A DNA stretch of 64,000 nucleotides, from the NCBI GenBank assembly GCA_030737875.1, contig CM060926.1, forward strand, positions 165,625,079 through 165,689,078, written 5' to 3'. The notes under the pieces were generated by a model, which was not told the origin of the DNA, did no database searches, and saw only the letters and a list, made by a program, of their open reading frames with translations. Source of the stretch: Allium sativum (taxonomy: Eukaryota > Streptophyta > Magnoliopsida > Asparagales > Amaryllidaceae). Position numbers and translations under genes: made by a program. Shown piece by piece: positions 60,001 to 64,000 of this stretch (its first letter is position 1; each line of letters begins with the position of its first letter).

Positions 60001-62922
60001 TAAACAACGAATGAATATCAATTCAACACATGAATGTTTTCAATAGTTTTTAGATATAGATAAAAATGTGAATTTTATTATCGAACAGTTTATTTCAAAA
60101 TATGAATACCATTCAACACATGAATTTCTAAACAACGAATGAATATCAATTCAACACATGAATGTTTTCAATAGTTTTTATATATAGATAAAAATGTGAT
60201 TTTTTATTATCTAACAATTTATTTCAAAATATGAATACCATTCAACACATGAATTTCTAAACAACGAATGAATATCAATTCAACACATGAATGTTTTCTA
60301 TATAAGGAATAAATATAGTTTAAGCATATGAAAATAATTCAAACACACAAATATTATTCAAAATTTCGGCAGCATAACGGCAGGGTAGTTACACCGGCAC
60401 CGTCCCTAGTACGGCTCCTCGCTCTACCTTAAAACCTCGCGGTTTTTGACAATGGGGATCATGCATCTAGTTCGCACGCAGGCGGCATGTATATATTTAT
60501 TTCATTTCCACAAACTAATCCTATGTGGTTTCAACCAAATATTTCACAACCACCAATGGGTATTTTTCAACCACAATCAACCAATATCAATCACAAACAA
60601 TCCCAAACAACCATTCGTTATCAACCAATTATCACAACAATTTCAATCAATAAATATCGTCCATGGTTTGTGGACGAGGGGCGTATATATATATATATAT
60701 ATATAAATATATAGCAATTCACTTTCATATTCACACACATATATTTATATTTTTAAATCAGAAATCTCACCAATAGCTATCCAACTGCACGACACTTCCT
60801 TGTATAAAATCTTCGCCTCTTGTCGCTTTCGCCCGTATTCTCTACACAGGTAAAAATAGAATTTTTACTATGCTATTCAATATATAAAAATCGAATTTTG
60901 ACTTCGCTATTCAATATATAAAAATATGATTTTTACTTCGACTCTCAACATATAAAAATATGATTTTCTCTTCGACTTTCAACATATAAAAAAAAAAAAT
61001 ATGATTTTCTCTTCGACTTTCAACATATAAAAAAAAAAAAAATATGATTTTCTCTTCGACTTTCAACATATAAAAAATATGATTTTCTATTTTTAAAGAA
61101 ACCAGTTTTAACTCTTAAAAATTCCAGTTTTTATCTTTTTATAAAAATGCAGTTTTTGAATCTTTTAAAATTCAGTTTTTTTTTTTTTAACTGTATATAA
61201 AAAAAATGCAGTTTTTATTATTTATTTTTTTATAGATCAGTTTTTTTTTTATTCTTTAAAATTTCAGTTTTTAACTTTTCAAGAAAACCAGTTTTTAAAT
61301 ATTTAAAAAAAAAAACAGTTTCGGTTTTTATTTTTAAAACAATTTCAGTTTCTAAATTTTTAAAAATAAAAATCAGTTTTTAATTCTTTCATAAAATCAG
61401 TTTTATTCTTTTATAAAAAATCAGGTTTTCATTCTTTCTTAAAAAAAAAAATCCAGTTTTAAAAATCCTTTTATAAAAATCTGTTTTATACTTTTTTTAA
61501 AAATATTCAGTTTTTTACCTTTAAAACATTTCAGTTTTTATACTCTTTAACATTTCAGTTTTAATACTTAAAACCATTTCAGTTTTTTTTTTTCTTATAA
61601 AACCAGTTCAGGTTTTTAAATCTTTTTTTCTAAAAAAAACAATTCAGGTTTTTAAACCTTTTTCAACAAAAAAACAGTTTAACAGAATAAAAAAAATAAA
61701 ATAAAAAAAATAATAAAAAAAACGCTCACCGAATTAGCTCCTAAAAAAGGGGGGAGAAAAGGTCGTCGGCGGCTTCGACGTTGCCAGCGAGGGGGGCTCG
61801 ATTTGATTTGAGGGGGGGTTGTTAGAGACGTCGGCGGCAGCTTCGAAGGGGGGGGGATGCTCCGCGATGGGTCGTCGGCGTCGAGGTGTCGGGAAGAGGC
61901 TGGCGATTTAGGTTTAGGGTTTGGGGTTTTTTTTTTTTTTTTTCTCTCTTTCTGTTATGTTTTATAACGAACGGGGGGGGGGGGGGCAAGCAGAAGATAA
62001 GGGGAGGGAGGGAATTTAAAATTATTTAATTATTTTCTTATTTAATTATTAAACTTCGCAAAAAGGTTGACTTTCTTCCACGACCTCGAAACGAGGCCCA
62101 CCGCCTGTCGTCCATAGCGTTGTACCCCCATTCCGAACACAATGGGATATGTATCGTAAGCTGATTTGATCGTTACAATCAGTTTCCTTTTGAATTTTCA
62201 TTTAAATCATTATATTGAATTTTAAACGTACATTTCAAATTACCGGGGCCACATACTAACTAGAAAAATTCCAGAAAGATATTTTCTAGCTTCGTATTGA
62301 CGATACGGTCCTAACAAAACTAGTTTCGTCGAATTCTGAGACCGTTTGAAAAATGGCCAATTTCCAGTCGATTAAAATCAACTGAAACTGGTCAAACGCG
62401 TTTTCCTTTGCCACGCTCACATATTGATTCGAAAAATTATGAAATTTGAAACCCAGCAATAACTTGACTCTGCGGACCCAACAAAAGTGGTTTCGTCGAA
62501 ATCCGAGGTCATCTGCAAAATATCCATTTTTAAGGGCCTTATATATATATAAATATATATAAATTCCACAGCGACTATTTCTAATTTTAAACTGGACATA
62601 TCTTATCATTTCTAAGATGAAATCTCAGTTTGTTAACTTCGTTATAAAGATATAGTTATACAGATTCAAATATTTCTTGTTTCGTTCAATTCTGACTTAT
62701 ATTGAATTCTGTATATTCATTTGAAATTAGAAATCGAATTTTCGAACTACCGCACTATTTTCAATTCTATATATAATTATATTTAATTATATTGGTTTTC
62801 AAATGTCGATTCAACTCAGTTTTCATCGCCATTACTTAAAATATTTATTTTAAATATTTAAAATCCATTATTTTAGCCAATTTAAAATTTTTAAATTGGT
62901 TCAGATTTTCTGGGTCGTTACA
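57060..62922 (-). mobile_element. Element C 5' LTR (5863 bp)
   Basis: TATA sense TTATAAAAC at 61960-61968; donor-like CG|GTGAGC at 61725-61731; (TA)n at about 60683-60706; GNRA-type hairpin at 60431-60446. Otherwise as in the 3' copy. Confidence 0.95.
61960..61968 (-). promoter_or_regulatory. TATA box of the C 5' LTR
   Basis: TTATAAAAC on the minus strand, followed by a pyrimidine/A-rich start region and GC-rich leader. Confidence 0.55.
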
Positions 62923-62927
62923 ACTTC
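62923..62927. repeat. Target-site duplication of element C (acttc), right copy
   Basis: Repeats 46434-46438. Confidence 0.85.
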
Positions 62928-63275
62928 ATTGTAACTTGATTTACAATGTCCAATTTACAAGTTCTTAGGATGGTTCTATATACAACAATAACCTTTTAAT
63001 ACGTCCTAAATAGTTTTAATACACGATTTCCACAATTATCAACTGTTTAGCATATTAATTATAACGGGGAATACAACCGATAAATATACCATTATTTAAA
63101 ATGGTATAATTTGGATCCTCTCACGTAACAGTTTTCCAATCCATGAATCTGATCCAGATATGTTATTCCATTGCCTTCCTAATTGAATCTATGTTCCAAA
63201 TTACCATGGATTCACAAATATGATACTAAAGAAGAGGAAAAGGAGAAAGAAACATATATAAACCAGATTCAAAGA

Positions 63276-63284
63276 CTTACCTCT
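63276..63284 (-). promoter_or_regulatory. Splice-donor-like site in LTR E
   Basis: AG|GTAAGT on the minus strand, full match to the consensus donor. Confidence 0.4.
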
Positions 63285-63316
63285 CACTGATTAGAATTTT
63301 GAGCACCCATTTGTAG

Positions 63317-63335
63317 ATATATATATATATATATG

Positions 63336-63366
<31 letters not shown>
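63317..63366. repeat. (TA)n microsatellite
   Basis: About 50 bp of AT alternation interrupted by atgtatgtat. Confidence 0.9.
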
Positions 63367-63370
<4 letters not shown>

Positions 63371-63384
63371 AACCCTATGAAAAC

Positions 63385-64000
63385 ACAGTACAAAGCGGAT
63401 CGGTCGTGTTAACGCAATAGCGGGTCGGTTTGTTCTTTAAAGCATTGGATCAGTTCATTCAAATAGCAACAGATCGGCCTAGTTCAGAAGTATCGGATCG
63501 GCCTAGTCTCAAACGGATCGACCTAGTTTAATAGCAACGAATCGGCCTAGTTCAGAAGTATCAGATAAACCTAGTATCAAACGGATCGGGTCGGTGCATT
63601 CTATAATGAAGCGGGTCGGTGAGTTCTACAGTGAAGCAGGTCGGTCTATTCAGAGTGGGTCGGGTCGGTCAGATGTAAAGCATCAGATCGATCTAGTCAA
63701 ATCTGGATTGGGTCGGTACCATAGGTATGGGACACATGGACCGGTGTATAATGTTAAACTGGATCGGTCCTAAAGAAAACAAGAAAGAACATTGTCCTTA
63801 GGCAAATAATATCTGGATCGGTCATCAATATAAAGTATGTTGTGGCATTCCTAGTAATAAACTGGATCGAGACATTAGAAAAAGGTGGAAGCTTAAAGCA
63901 GTAAATGGATCGGTACGTTCAAGAGAACAAGGTGGATCGGTCCTGTCTAATTAAATTTGGTTCGGTACATTGACAAAAGTGGTGGCAGCACGGTAAATAA
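63385..64000. repeat. Degenerate GGATCGG(T/C)C minisatellite
   Basis: More than twenty occurrences of a ggatcgg/gggtcggt core spaced about 20-40 bp, often followed by ctagttca or agttcat. Continues past the right edge. Confidence 0.75.

Larger units (their letters stand above)
46439..62922 (-). mobile_element. Element C: complete giant-LTR Ty3/gypsy chromovirus, minus strand
   Basis: 16.5 kb: two LTRs of 5863 bp each, internal region of 4758 bp, primer site, polypurine tract, intact 1417-codon frame, TSD acttc. I counted about 18 substitutions between the LTRs plus length changes in homopolymer and (TA)n runs (about 0.3%). Youngest insertion in the window and probably autonomous. Confidence 0.95.
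62928..64000 (-). mobile_element. LTR E, upper part (runs off the window)
   Basis: Resumes after element C. A perfect donor-like GAGAG|GTAAGTC (minus) sits at 63276-63284, where A has its donor. The end of the LTR is not reached, so its 5' boundary and the extent of the repeat at 63385-64000 within it are unknown. Confidence 0.5.

Overview
The window is angiosperm repeat-rich nuclear DNA, most likely pericentromeric or otherwise heterochromatic. I found no convincing host gene, tRNA or rRNA. Support for a plant comes from chromovirus-type Ty3/gypsy polyproteins, initiator tRNA-Met primer-binding sites, a SIRE/Maximus-like copia end and a plant LINE ORF1 of the DUF4283/zinc-knuckle type. The species cannot be named from the sequence.

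Layout. (1) 1-1467: 3' part of a LINE-like ORF1 with a poly(A) tail. (2) 1468-3921: most of a minus-strand LTR (called F), inserted in the RNase H region of an old plus-strand gypsy element (D). (3) D runs 3922-36433 and is split by two later insertions. Element A (minus, 5259-16943, TSD gaaac) sits in D's integrase. Element B (plus, 18110-33428, TSD aacat) sits in D's 3' LTR. (4) 36434-43484: degraded ground with a second LINE ORF1 relic, a copia gag relic and two SIRE-like LTR relics in opposite orientation. (5) 43485 to the right edge: a minus-strand LTR (E) split by element C (minus, 46439-62922, TSD acttc), followed by a short-period GGATCGG repeat.

A and C each carry one uninterrupted gag-pol frame (1463 and 1417 codons) with CCHC knuckles, protease, RT, RNase H, integrase and a C-terminal chromodomain-like tail. 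Their LTR pairs are nearly identical: by eye about 0.5% divergence for A and about 0.3% for C. Both look young and potentially autonomous. B is a close relative of C with three frame-breaking lesions and damaged catalytic motifs; its LTRs differ by roughly 2%. Most insertions landed inside related elements, as expected of heterochromatin-targeting chromoviruses. The LTRs of B and C (5.3 and 5.9 kb) are longer than their internal regions (about 4.7 kb).

Two signals look least explained by standard annotation. First, A, B and C all have a splice-acceptor-like sequence immediately before the gag ATG, and A, B, C, D, E and F all have a splice-donor-like sequence 3' of the LTR promoter or of the region where it should lie. 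This suggests that the multi-kilobase R/U5 leader, including the primer-binding site, is removed to make gag-pol mRNA. Second, LTRs A, D and E share a hairpin with a conserved loop. Its stem sequences differ between copies while pairing is largely kept, and it occurs as a tandem pair in A and D.
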